This document shows positions 44,446 to 55,574 of a stretch of 64,000 nucleotides of DNA, piece after piece. Location of the stretch: assembly GCA_022539475.1 (NCBI GenBank), contig VCMS01000052.1, positions 1-64,000 on the forward strand, in the 5' to 3' direction. The first letter of the stretch is position 1, and each line of letters begins with the position of its first letter. The DNA is from Gracilaria domingensis (Eukaryota; Rhodophyta; Florideophyceae; Gracilariales; Gracilariaceae). Made by a program: the position numbers and the translations under genes. The notes below the pieces were generated by a model. The model searched no databases. It saw only the letters and a program-made list of their open reading frames with translations, and was not told the DNA's origin.

Positions 44446-47152
44446 TACAGGTGGATTTTCTAATTACCTGGGAATGGTTATATTGGGAATTAGTGACTGT
44501 CCTGTACACGGCCTTGAAGGATTCTTCACAAACGTAAAGTGCGTGCCACACACATTTTTAAGGAAAGGTAGTATTATTTGTAATATTCTAGATAGTTAGA
44601 ATATTTTACTAATATTTACCCTTTTAGTTGGCTCAGCTACCTTACTTATGTAGGTGAGCTCGACGCATACTGAGCAAGTAAACGCAGCAAGCAAGTGTTG
44701 GCTCTGACTCAGAAACCTTTGGTTCGTGATAGCATGTTGCCGAGAGTCAATACCTGGTAAAGGACTACTGACACACCTTGTGGAGCTTTCCACAACTACT
44801 GTGTGTATGGTTTGCTTGATTTTTTGCTTTTGTCATTGTTTAACAGATACGCATGATTTTTTGTCTTTTGTTTTGTTTGCTTCTTCTTGTCAATCTAGTG
44901 GCTCGCTTTGCTTGTCGTGGTGCGTGCCACATCCGTTTGTTTTACTTTTTTCTGAAATTACAACCGCGGCATTACTGCTGTCTACACAAGCGCACCAAGT
45001 TCTTGGCCAAACGTTTTGAGCTCCCTACGCCTGTCGTGACGATGTGGTTTGGGTTCACACTCGTCTAGTTGCAAAATTTATGGAAGCGCTCTATGTGCTG
45101 TGCTCGTCTCTTCTAAGGAAGTTACATGAACCCTTTCGTGTCTTCGTCTTCTACAGAGGTTTGTACGACATGCATTATCGCCCTTAGCAATCTTTGGAAC
45201 GTTTTTCACCGAAATGGTTGCTTGTTTAACCTCAATTTAGTTCGATAACTCTGGAACTTTTAAACTTAAGAACTGGAGCCTTGCGAACATTTGCAACGCT
45301 AGAAGTCAAATAAATACTAGAAAAAGCTAGAAAAGTAGGCGATGAGGAGAAAACCGAAGGAATCCAGCAAAGATGACTTGTTATAATCCAATGCAAGGAA
45401 GTATCACCTTAACAAATTCGACATATCTGAACAAGGAAGATGTAGAGTATGTTAAACTAGCGGGGTATAAAAATCCAAACGTTTGTATATAAACAGCTAA
45501 TTGCGATATCTGACGTTGAGCTGAACTGAAGGAGAAAACCTTTTTGCGCTAGTCGACTTCTATTTTCCTTCTTTTTCTGGCCTTCTTTGTTACATTTTGT
45601 GTACACCAGTCTTTGTTACTTCAGGTATCTCCACTCTCCCTTAGTTCAATTTTTCCTTAATTTTATACCATGAATTACCAAAATAGCAGTTTCTTGCTCT
45701 TCAGTAGGTGCACATGTACACTGCCGTAGTTTTCAATTCTTTTTTCTTTTCTTTGTCCATGAATCCTGGGTGCGTTGTGCACAATCTTGCTTTTAGGCAG
45801 TGTTTATTTAATTGGCTCTTGGATTTGCAGTGAACTTTGGCACAGGCTGCGTTGTTTATTGATGTTGTTCAAATGTTGTGTTAACTGTTGAGCTACAGTA
45901 TTTTCTCTGAAAATGTAGGCTGGTTCTGTTAAGCTTTTTTTTGTCCTTGCTGGGAAAAGCGGGAAATGGCAAAACTTTCAAAATAGTGAAAAACATATAT
46001 TTTTACGCCAATCAGTAGTCGCGAATTGTTGTAAAGGTTTTGTAATCTACTGCATCTTTGCTTACAGAGAGGCAGAGACATTACAGTGGCAAGGTGTGTG
46101 CAGCCAAGATGTCCGCAAATATTGCGGTAGATATTGGGGAACCTGAAAATGTCGATTATACTCCTTTTCCAAAAAAAAGCACGTCTGTATCATCGAATAA
46201 TTGGGTTGTTAGGTACTCAAGGAATAATATCTTGATAGGCGATAGAATGCTCCAGTGGAATACTTGGTTCTGATTCTTAAGTAAATATCATAATAACAAA
46301 ACTACGCCGTATTCAACACCGATAAAAAGCGACAAAATTTCTATATAACACAGTTTAGTTCGGCGTATTTTTGCTGTTATGATGAGATCTTTGAAGTCAC
46401 ATCAGGAAACTCCAATAGTATAACGACATATCACCAAAAAATATATCCATGTGTTGGGTGAAAGATACTTTTCTTCGTCGAGAACGAAGATAACTGGTAA
46501 CGAATCCTTCGGAAAATACACACTTTCGCGCTGATCTATGCCGATTTAGCCAGCCAGAATGGCAACGTTTCTTTGTTTCGTTAATAAGGCCTGGTGCACT
46601 GTCAGGGAGATGCGAAAAATCTTGCAATTTCAAATTTACTTACTACTATAACATGTTCGATTTCCCGCTTCTCCCAGCAATATATACCTTACTACGCATA
46701 CAAAGGTGCTTGTGCTGTTATTCTGTAATTATAGTAGGTCATTAATGTCTGACAGTGCACTTCTGCCTCATTTGCTATTTTCCGCTCTTCCCTGGGTTTT
46801 GACCACCCTCGTTTTTCTTTTTGGTTAAAAATGGCGTTCACAAGAAGCATGCTTCTCGAAGCACTGATTTGCTGGTAGCACAATGATCCGATAATAGTCC
46901 GAAAAGATCCTGAAATGCGCATTGTGACACGGCGCATAGTTTTGAAAGATTTAATTGTATCAGTTAAGGAAAATTGGAAAGTTCTAAATATAAACCGTTT
47001 ATAGTTCAAGTTTGGGAATGTAGCAAAATGTATGGTTCATGTGCCAAAAATCAACTTTTTGCTATCATAAAAGAAGCAAAACTTGTAAACTAGCTTTAGA
47101 TTTAGATTGATCAAGCTGGGCTAGGAGCTTTTGCGCACGTTCCACCCCTTCA
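44446..47152. other. AT-rich intergenic DNA, no gene seen
   Basis: 2.7 kb, T-rich, with short frames only. Contains the second copy of the small palindromic repeat (46915-46937). Confidence 0.5.
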
Positions 47153-47270
47153 GCACGTGCTCGTCCGAGACATATCCGCCTTAACAGGATTGCTTCCGAT
47201 CTGGAAGCACGTGCTCGTCCGAGACATATCCGCCTTAGCAGGATTGCTTCCGATCTGGAAGCACGTGCTC
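47153..47270. repeat. 54-bp tandem repeat carrying CACGTG boxes
   Basis: Two full 54-bp copies (47153-47206, 47207-47260; one visible difference, TTAACA/TTAGCA) plus the first ten bases of a third. Each copy begins GCACGTGCTC, giving three palindromic CACGTG boxes spaced exactly 54 bp. The array lies 150-270 bp upstream of the ATG at 47423 and may be a promoter element for that gene (inference). Confidence 0.8.
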
Positions 47271-47422
47271 CTGAGATTGATTCCCCTCGATTTTACTTCC
47301 TTCAATTCGCGACCAAAGCTGTAGTATTTGAGATTGCTGCAAGACAACACTTTACCCCCTCAACTGTCGCCCACGTCGGCTTGAATCATCCGCCCCCGCT
47401 CATAGGTCGACCAGCACTCACC

Positions 47423-48682
47423 ATGGAATCTGCTACCGATGACCAGGCGAATGCTGGATACGAATCAATCCCAACCACTGCAGGAGTCTCCGCTTCATCT
47501 GCACAAACTTTGAGCGGAGGCGTGAGCGGTCGTGTTAACTCCAGTTCGTACTTTCGTCGTCTTCGAAGCTTTGTCGTAATGGGTGTCATCGCATCAGTCT
47601 CTGTATTCTATGCTGGAAGAGCAGGTCTGATCGAACGTTGCAATCACTTTCGTAACGCTCATGTATTTCCCACGCTGTCGGAGGCATATCGCGATATTGG
47701 TCACTTTAACACCGGTGCAAGCTATGCATCTCGTGTCAATGCGTACAAGACAGGCTTTAATGGATTCATTCGCAGCGATTCGTGCTCGACGGTAGAAGAC
47801 TTCAGTTTGGATGAGAGGGTTCCAACGAGACAGTGCAGCGCATATAGGTTCTGTAGGGCTCGACTAACTGTTCTTAAGGAGGGAGCTCAGGTGGTGATCA
47901 AAGCTGGGTACTACATCTTTCGTGAAAGAGGCAAGGCTCTCACAGTTGACGCAAAAACCAAGAAGAGAGTGAAGAACACTACGCCTGCGCAGGCTCGCAA
48001 GTGGGCAGCCTCGTTGCTGAGTGGTGCAAGCGCTCGACTAGATGAGGTTGGCTGTACGCTCAGCGTAGACAAGATAGCGGAGGCAATCCTAGAAGCTAAG
48101 GATGAAGTCGTAAGCTGTCCGAAAACAGATGACCCTCGCTGCAGTGTTTTACTAACGATCGGAGAGTGCACCGTTGCGGATTCTAGTGCGAGCAATGGTG
48201 GAACGGAGGAGGAGGAAGAATGCCTGCAATTTGTGGAATCTTCAGAAGGTGTTGAAAGTCTTACGGAGCTGCAGGCTGGATGTCCCAGTGCGCAGTTTGT
48301 GTATAACAGGGTTGGTGTTTCTCTTCCTTTCTGCGAGACAAGCTGCGACAGCCCCGATCCATGTGCAAAGCACACGGTATACATGGATTTCTATGTGCAA
48401 TCGAACAGGTTAGGGAATACGCCAGGAGACTGCCTTTCGGCCTCTCTTATTCCAGCTTACAAGTCGTTGTATTCCACGGTACCGGCCTGTGATTCTGTAA
48501 CACCGGCCTGGATTGATGAAGGTAGGGTTTTGGTCTCTGTGGCAGATGTGTATCAGGGGACCGTTCCCCAAGAACTTCTCAATCTTGCCAAACAGCATGG
48601 TTGCGAACTCACGTATGCATTTTTCGTTAAAAACGGCATGTCGCTGCAGGAGATCGTGGACGGAAGCTGCGCAGCTCTGTGA
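47423..48682 (+). CDS. Type II membrane protein with extracytoplasmic Cys-rich domain
   Basis: 419 residues from the ATG at 47423; upstream in-frame codons to 47381 contain no ATG. About 45 Ser/Thr/Gly-rich N-terminal residues end in FRRLRS. One hydrophobic segment follows (FVVMGVIASVSVFYAG, about residues 52-67) without a cleavable look, suggesting a signal anchor with the rest outside the cytosol. The C-terminal 340 residues contain many spaced Cys (SCSTVEDF, QCSAYRFCRARL, CPKTDDPRCSVL, ETSCDSPDPCAKH, GDCLSASL), an acidic Glu run (TEEEEECLQF) and a final GSCAAL. No family is recognised. Tandem CACGTG boxes lie upstream. No intron is needed to explain the frame. Confidence 0.75.
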   Translation: MESATDDQANAGYESIPTTAGVSASSAQTLSGGVSGRVNSSSYFRRLRSFVVMGVIASVSVFYAGRAGLIERCNHFRNAHVFPTLSEAYRDIGHFNTGASYASRVNAYKTGFNGFIRSDSCSTVEDFSLDERVPTRQCSAYRFCRARLTVLKEGAQVVIKAGYYIFRERGKALTVDAKTKKRVKNTTPAQARKWAASLLSGASARLDEVGCTLSVDKIAEAILEAKDEVVSCPKTDDPRCSVLLTIGECTVADSSASNGGTEEEEECLQFVESSEGVESLTELQAGCPSAQFVYNRVGVSLPFCETSCDSPDPCAKHTVYMDFYVQSNRLGNTPGDCLSASLIPAYKSLYSTVPACDSVTPAWIDEGRVLVSVADVYQGTVPQELLNLAKQHGCELTYAFFVKNGMSLQEIVDGSCAAL

Positions 48683-49161
48683 TGCTTGCATGATGGTCGT
48701 TGAGGCGAAATCCTGAGTTGCTTAGAAAGTAAACGAGCCTTCAACAAATGCCCAAAATCAATCAATTACCGCAAACGCAGTGCTGCCCAATGCTGATTGG
48801 CCAGCTCACCCCTGACAGTGGTTGGTTTTCTTTTGTTACCTTTGCGACCTTCAGCGTCGTCCTGCCGTCTCCAGAGACGACCTCCAATCTGCGACCCCAC
48901 GCCACGCAATGAGTTACTACTTCCTCCTCCTTTCTGATCCTCAAAGGTACACGTGTAGATTCTTCTCTTTACAGTATGCAGCGTATCAATGGGTGTACAA
49001 CGCTATGAGAGCCAGTGTGCGCTTGTGCCATGATGTGTGATTGTGAAATCGTGGACACATTGTCCACCTGGTTTACAGTTTATGACCCGCTTACACTCGG
49101 AGTCTGTCGTGTACAGGCGGCACACGGATCGGAGACTGTACACGTAGTGTCACTCGGGATA
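48683..49161. other. Intergenic, no gene seen
   Basis: About 480 bp downstream of the previous gene; short frames only. Confidence 0.5.
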
Positions 49162-49605
49162 TCAGATAATATCATTATTTGTAGCCTCTGTACTGCTCAA
49201 GCGATTTTTATTGTGGGGCGAGACGCCAGTGATGCGTCGTCGGGCGGCTTCTGCACTGTGGCGAGTCCGGGGGGGGGGTATCCGCAGCACCGCAGTCTGA
49301 TTCGTGAGCCCGAGTGCCCCAGCTGCCGGCTCGGGGCGCAGCGGTTGCCGCGTCGATGATGCGATCGACTGCCGCAGCTCGGCGACCAAATAAATCCCTG
49401 GTGCTGGATCAGACTCCAAAGGCAGATCCAGGGCGCAGGCCAGAAAGTCGGCGGCATGCCCAGCGTGCGCTGTCGTAGCAAGAGTGCGCCAGCTCCGGCT
49501 CGTGGCGCAGGCTGCCTCGATGATGCGATCACCTGCCGCAGCTCGGCGACCCAAATAAATCTTCTTCTGCGTGCCTGGAAATTCCAGACTCACAAAGCCG
49601 CACAT
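49162..49605 (-). CDS. Hypothetical frame built on a duplicated segment
   Basis: An uninterrupted 147-codon frame in a GC-rich island. It contains a direct duplication: 49310-49397 and 49484-49564 share most of about 85 bp (GAGTGCCCCAGCTGCCGGCT..., GATGATGCGATC, CTGCCGCAGCTCGGCGACC, CAAATAAATC). Because the two copies are read in different phases, the encoded protein is not itself a clean repeat. This makes a coding role doubtful. A run of ten G lies at 49269-49278. Confidence 0.25.
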   Translation of the reverse strand: MCGFVSLEFPGTQKKIYLGRRAAAGDRIIEAACATSRSWRTLATTAHAGHAADFLACALDLPLESDPAPGIYLVAELRQSIASSTRQPLRPEPAAGALGLTNQTAVLRIPPPRTRHSAEAARRRITGVSPHNKNRLSSTEATNNDII

Positions 49606-49762
49606 GCATCCAGGGCGTCAAGGGCAGCAACCGACTGTCTGCAGAGCCGACGCTAGCTTGATCAAGCCTCGCATACTGTGTACACATACATTCTCATGCC
49701 GCTACAGCGACAAGTAAGATCGGCACAAAGCCAGGCACGGGGGACCACATGGTTGAAACAGC

Positions 49763-50609
49763 TCACCACACGCCACTCTGTCCGAAAACGCGACACATAA
49801 GTCTCACCGGCGGCCAACAGGAAGAGCATGAACCGGGGAAACCCCCAAAGTGGTTGTAAAAGCACAGCCGACATTTCTGCTTCACTACGTCATAGAAAGA
49901 ACCGACACGACAAGTCTCACATCTGTGCGTGCTTCTGTTGTAGTGTCTTCCAAATGCACATTCGTCCTCTTCAGTTTGCCCGAAACTGGAAGCGGAGCTG
50001 GACGATAATGGTAAACACCAGGGAAATATGTTTGACTCATTCGTGAATGTTCCAGGCGGGCAAGTATCACATTGGGTAGAAAATGCGTTGTAGTGCGTTC
50101 CTGCTGGGCATACACCACAGCTACCATTCCGGAAAACCGCTTGGTCTTTAGGGCAGAAAGTGCAAGTAGCAGACCCGGGTCCCGAATAAGAGCCAGGCGG
50201 GCACGAGAAACATGGATATATATCGACCTTTGTAGAATCCTGCACGACACTGCCAACACATTCCCGGCGTAGTGTAGGCCGCTCCTTTCGGACAAGAACC
50301 ACAAGACTTATTCAGATACATCCACGCTTGCCCGTCGGGGCATGGAGAACATCCTGTTGATCCAACTTCTGAGTACTCTAAAAGAGAACAACGTAAACAA
50401 TCTGTCTGCCCTGCCAGTGGCTGGTAAGATCCCGCATAGCACGGCGAACAGTGACCGAATCTTTCATAACTTCCTGGGTCACAGGGCCTGCATGATCCAT
50501 TTTCAAGAATTTCTGATCCCGGGGGGCAAGCTAATGCTTTTGAACCCCCGTAAAAGGAGGTCAGGATCGCAAGATGGAAGAAATACAAGAGAAAATGCGA
50601 CGATGACAT
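49763..50609 (-). pseudogene. Secreted GCC2/GCC3 (ephrin-receptor-like) Cys-rich protein, one frameshift
   Basis: The ATG at 50609 starts a signal peptide (LLYFFHLAILTSFY). Repeated units of the form C-PxGxY...C...C follow: ACPPGSE, CDPGSYERFGHCSPC, CPDGQAW, CRAGFY, then in the next frame CPPGSYSGPGSATC, CPAGTHYNAFSTQC, CPPGTFTNES, CRVGSFYDVVKQKC. This is the pattern of GCC2/GCC3 or ephrin-receptor-like and TNFR-like Cys modules in extracellular proteins. The first frame would end at 50148 and the second is open from 50302. The switch falls near 50230-50240, at an AAA run in CTACAAAGG. One extra base there explains it, and no intron fits because the Cys pattern is continuous across the point. 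About 282 codons in total, ending at 49763. Pseudogene or sequence error. Confidence 0.65.
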
Positions 50610-52763
50610 GTTCTGGATTGAGAAGAAAGGTTCTGCGGTTCTTGAAGATGTGAAAGCTCCTCATACACTTGAAAAGATTTGACAGTAGTACTTCTAAAGG
50701 GATGAAAAGCTCGTGGGGCATTCAGTTTGAGAATTATCTGAAGCATTCGTGATAAACTTTAAACCCTTAGTGGCTCTGGGAAGCCATTGAAAGAAGAGCT
50801 GCCGTGTTTTGCTTTGCTGCAATGCTTGGTAGGAACTGAAATCAAAAACGTCTTTCCTACTAGCGCCCTCGACTATCAAGAACATTTGACTACAAGGCAC
50901 ACCGTTAGCACCAACTGATTCTGTTCGTTTGTCACATGGGTTTTTTGGGGATTTCCAACTCCGGGATATGAGCCCAGGCAGGTGTTGTGGCAAGCAAATG
51001 AACCATCCAAGTGGGTAGAGAAGAGTAGCCTCAAAATTGCTTTGTTGTCACATCAGCGTGAGCCGTGGCATTCAACAATTTTCTGACGCGTTTCACACAC
51101 ATTTCGTGCAACCTCTTGTTTCCCGAGAGATGAACTAAGCTTGCAACCCATAGACCCGTTATTTTGTGCAAAAAGCGTCTGCAATGTAGAAGCTTGACTT
51201 GGTTTTCTAGCCCGACGAAAGTACAATTTATTACAAATCATTTGAGATTTTTCTTTTTTCTAGAATGATAGGATCCTCATGGCCCAAAGAAAGTTTGGAA
51301 ACAATACCACATAACTCACATCTTATTTGGGTACCCACGCCTTTTTGAGCAACATAACATAGGTAAAAATTCTGAAGATTAAATCTTTCATCTTGAAAGG
51401 GAGAGGAAAGTTTTAAAAAAACGATAAAAGTAAATGGAATGTAGAACTTACTGAAAAGAAATGCAATTATATGCTGTGTTTGTATAAGTACTTTATATTT
51501 CATGGATACCTACATACATGGATTCTAAAACCTAGTTTTAACGATATATGCGGTAAATAGATTTCCGAGGAACGAACAAGTGGATTTATTTGAACGGGAG
51601 TTAGCGGAAGGATGATATATCCAGCGATGTCTTCGACTTCTGCATGCACTGGATTTATCACCGCTTCGCCGCCGTCGCTCGCCGTCGCCGCCTTCGACCT
51701 CGTCTTGCTCTGCTCTCGTATTGCGTGATCGTCGGCGACGGATCTCTCTTTTCAATTTCCCTTCCCACCAGTCCCTGGGAGCAGTGCTGTCCTGGTCGGA
51801 CACACTGAACAAGCATGGTCGTGCCATGCGGTGTAGACGAGCATCATGGGTCGGGCCCGCTCTGTGTCTCCCATTTTACCAACAAATAAAGATCTTCCTA
51901 CGGCGTACTTTTGAAAACTGTTTTGTTTTACTCGTAAACGTCCAGAAATACGCCCAATAAAACTGTAACCCTAGTAAAGTATGCTAGGTTGAGCCGTCAA
52001 CATGGAAAAATAATTCCACGTTGAAGGGTCTCCGTAGCATTGAGCAATACGGATTTCGTTCTCGATGAAAGAGGTATCCTTCCAACCTTCGACATCGCGA
52101 GATGTCGAAATTTTTTTTTCGAGGAAGATTTTGGTACACGGCTGGTACGACAAAAAGACTCGGACCTTGCCCAACAGCACACCAGCAATGCATTTTTTTT
52201 TCTTTTTTTGGCAAAATCAAATTATTCTTCGAGGAATATATCGAGATGAAATTAAATTACAAAATTTACAAAACAATGTTGTCGAAATTTAATTTCGACT
52301 ACAGGCAATACTTGCGCAATTTCCCGACTCTCCCTGTATCTTCAATATTGCACATATATTATTGTTGCAAATTCACCCGCCTATGACGTGGATTTGTGTG
52401 GAATACAAATCCACGTCGACAATTGCACACGCGCAAATGCCAGTTTCGCATCCCATTCCTAATGAGCACCAATCTTCGTTCTAGGTTACCGAAGGTATAT
52501 GCATGTACAAGGGGCTACTAATTTTCGGTCGGGGTAAGACCCCTCCCAAGAGGATACAAGTGCTGAACTACTGTCCAGCCTGCAAGGTGGTGTGACGCAA
52601 GACTATTGCCGCGGAAATATGTAAGTTGGAAATGAGACCTTTTGCATGGCATGAAATCAAGCACATCTTTCTCCGACACGCCGGTTCTTCAGAACAGAAC
52701 CGCCGGTCTCCGCACACTCCCACTGAGCCCAGAGACCCAACGCTTGAGCGTATTCACGGTATC
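50610..52763. other. Intergenic with several palindromes
   Basis: No supported gene. Palindromes: CGACATCGCGAGATGTCG (about 52089-52106), GTCGAAATTTAATTTCGAC (about 52281-52299), and a 13-bp hairpin at 52385-52417. A 100-codon minus-strand frame at 51525-51827 is Arg-rich and unconvincing. Confidence 0.5.
52385..52417. repeat. 13-bp inverted repeat
   Basis: Arms GACGTGGATTTGT (52385-52397) and ACAAATCCACGTC (52405-52417) with loop GTGGAAT. Perfect match, in intergenic DNA 350 bp upstream of the gene at 52764. Confidence 0.75.
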
Positions 52764-54718
52764 ATGAACCTTATCATCACCTCCATTCTAATCGCTCTCG
52801 TGACCCTACCCCGCGTCGACCTCGCCGCGCGGCTCGCCCCAAACTCCATCCCGCCCACACAGCTCATCACCTCGCCGCAGTCATGTGTTTCCCACCTTGA
52901 GTGCCCGTCCAACATGTACTGCAAAGAGCCAACGACGCCAGAGCATATCTCTCCTTACTTTCGTACCGTCTTCTTGGAAGCCCCCACATGCGCCCCACGC
53001 CTGCCGCAAGATTCCGTTTGTCACCAAGTCGGTACCGCTGAGTGTGAAGAGGAAACCTTTTGTGGCTTTCTCCATGATGATAATTCAGAACCGTATCGCT
53101 GTTATCCCCAAGCCTCGGAAGGCTCTCAATGCGCTCTTTCCGCAACTGCGCCTTGCCAGGGGAATCTTGTTTGTCAGATAGAACCGAAGTGTCGCCCGTT
53201 CACGTTTGGACTCGCAGGAGATTTCTGTCAGTATGATAGCCATTGTCAGGTGGATCAGGGCTTCTTCTGTCCGCTCGAAGCGTTCTCTGAACCAACCCGT
53301 TGCACGCAAAGAAGAGCGGCTGGCGGGGAATGCACAGAGTCCTCCCAGTTCGAGTGCGAGGGCTTCTGTGTCAGCTCCGGTAGCATCGAATATGTGAGAC
53401 CGGGCATCTGTCAACCTCTGCAAACGGCAGGCGAAAAGTGCACCGACCATGTTCAATGCCGGAAGAGCACACTGCTTGAAGAACATCGCTCCGCTAATTT
53501 GCTGTGCAATATACCTATTGGACACACGGGCGTGTGCGTTCTGGAGACGGACCTGTTGCGTGAACTCGGGGCCGCATGTAACCCCGCGAATGACAGGTGC
53601 GATGCGAGAAGAGGTCTCAGCTGTGATCGTGTCGGACGCCGATTCAGATGCGTGCAACGTGGTATAATGAATGCATCCGGCGCATACGATCCGTTCTGTA
53701 CACCCAATTCCGATCTGAGCAGCTGTCCTCCCGGAACGGAGTGTCGGCGCGGACTATCGCCGTCCAAGCAGTTTGAGGGCATGTTTACATGTCGCAAGCG
53801 TCGGGAAATCGTACCGCTGGGACATACGTGCGGTGATTGGGAGTTTGCAGTATGTGAGAGGGGCGCGATTTGTGCAGAGGCGCCAGGCTTTGCGCGACGA
53901 ACGGGAGGGTATCCATCGCCTGCGACGCGCACGTGCATGAAGGTGGTGGCTGTCGGGGCGCGTTGTGCGGACTTGTTGCGCTTCAAGTGTCAAGAGGGTT
54001 CTTTCTGCGTGGACGGAGTTTGTCAGCGACAGGAGACTGGCCTTGCTGTACCGGAAAGGTTTGTATCGCTTGACGAAGATTGCTCCGAGTTGAGCTGCGC
54101 ACCAGGAACGGTTTGTGTTGCAGAAGCGCCGGGGCTTGCACGCAGGTGTGCACTGCCGGTGAGGGAAGCTGGTTTGTTGCAACCGTGCTCCGAATCGGCT
54201 CTGTTTCAGCTGGTACGTCTGCGATGATGATGCGTTACGGCTCGATGGCGAATACTGACATATTCTCTCTTTTGCCGCCAATGATGCAGAGATGTAAGGA
54301 CGAGCTGCATTGCAGTGCTGACTCGCGAGGCGAGGGCGAGCGACTGTGTCGGCCGAAGCGAGGAGTGGGCGAACTGTGCGAGACAGACGACGCATGCGTC
54401 GGGCATCTGAGGTGCGACCCTTCGTACCGACCGAGCTCCGAGCGGCGGTGCTTTGACCCATCGCTTTCGCTCGGCATCGGAGAGGCGTGCAACCCGCACG
54501 CCGGGGAGGACGCGCCGCGATGCGTGGCGCACGAGGAAGTGGACGCTCAGCACGGGTACGTGACAAACGCGGTGCCTCTGTCGTGCCTGCCGAAGAGCGG
54601 GGCGTTCGCGTGCCAGCGGCCGACGGGGCTGTTTGAGCAGTGCTGGGCGGAGCTGAACATTGCCTGCGCCGCAGCCGAGCTGCGCTGCAATCGCTTCCAC
54701 GTGTGCGTCCCGCGCTAG
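52764..54718 (+). CDS. Secreted 625-residue cysteine-rich modular protein, one intron
   Basis: Two exons, 52764-54212 and 54290-54718. The intron 54213-54289 (77 nt) begins GTACGT and ends ATGCAG. Removing it joins the frames in phase 0 inside a Cys module, whereas unspliced the first frame ends at 54225-54227. The ATG at 52764 is preferred over 52632 because it starts a signal peptide (LIITSILIALVTL). The mature protein has about ten modules of 45-60 residues with the shape G-xx-C-x5-C-x5-6-C...C, for example SCVSHLECPSNMYC, DFCQYDSHCQVDQGFFC, EKCTDHVQCRKS, ELCETDDACVGHLRC. Spacing resembles Cys knots of the Dickkopf/colipase or prokineticin type. I cannot assign the family. No membrane anchor. 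The 3' exon is more GC-rich than the 5' one. Confidence 0.82.
54213..54289 (+). other. Spliceosomal intron, 77 nt
   Basis: GTACGT donor, CAG acceptor, phase 0. Removal restores a continuous Cys-rich frame. Confidence 0.8.
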
Positions 54719-55574
54719 TGTACCTTACAGTGTACAGTCTTACATAAGGGCAACTTCTAAATAAACAGGCCAATCACTGTACGACGCATATCGGACTCCA
54801 CCGCCTCCGCAGAATGGACACGTGGCAGTGGTGGAAGCGCTGGTAAAGCGCTTCGCCGATGTGAACGCCGTGTGGAGTTCGGATTCGGTTTGAAACATCG
54901 AAAAGGAGCAGTCGCTCTTGTTCTTCCGCTCTTGTCTAGCCAGTGCACCGAGACTCGAGAATGCTCGCTCTGCGCGAGGAAGATGCGCAAAGAATTGATT
55001 TCACGATTACAAGTACATACACTTAATGAATAAATTAGTTTTCCACGCGTCATACGCGAGCAAGATGCCCGAAGAATTTGATTTTTTCATATTTATTATT
55101 CATAATTACAAGTACATACATTTAATGAATGAATTAGTTCCCCACGCGTCGTACTCGCGTAGCAGACACTGCCCCGGCGGCGCCGCGCGCCAGGCGCTCC
55201 TGCGACTGCGGCTGCTGGGGCGCCCGGCCCGCGCGCGCCGGGCCGCATGAGCGGCGCACCAATCGCTTCCGCTGCGGCGGGGTCGGCGTCGACGGCCGGC
55301 CGCAACTTCGCGCAGCGACAGACCACGGCGAGCGCTCCGGGCGCGTGGGCCTGTCGCGCGCGGCTGGTCGTGCTACAAGAACCGCGCGGCGCAGGTTTGC
55401 CGCCATGGCAACCTGTGACCCGTCGGCGGCTTGTGTCGGTGTCCAAGTGCTCTATCAGTGTTCCCTAAGCTTACACATCTCATCTCCTTCGTTTTCAATG
55501 TACCATAGTATAACTTAGTAACGAAATCTAGTTTTCTAAAGAGCGCTTGAGTCAAGCTCATGCCCAATCCCCTT
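54719..55574. other. Intergenic with a 98-bp spaced direct repeat and GC island
   Basis: About 55 bp starting ACAAGTACATACACTTAATG at 55010 recur at 55108 with a few changes, ending in CACGCGTC...ACGCG. The GC island 55160-55410 is over 70% GC by eye. A minus-strand frame 55096-55446 (116 codons, Ala/Arg/Pro-rich) spans it, but its content looks like biased composition rather than a protein. Confidence 0.5.

Noticed and set aside
50148-50302. Intron joining the two frames of the GCC2/GCC3-like gene
   Set aside because: The Cys module runs without gap across the frame change, so removing any stretch would destroy it. A one-base indel fits.
55096-55446. 116-codon minus-strand frame over a GC island
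   Set aside because: Composition is dominated by Ala, Arg and Pro as expected for chance reading of GC-rich DNA, with no signal peptide or domain.
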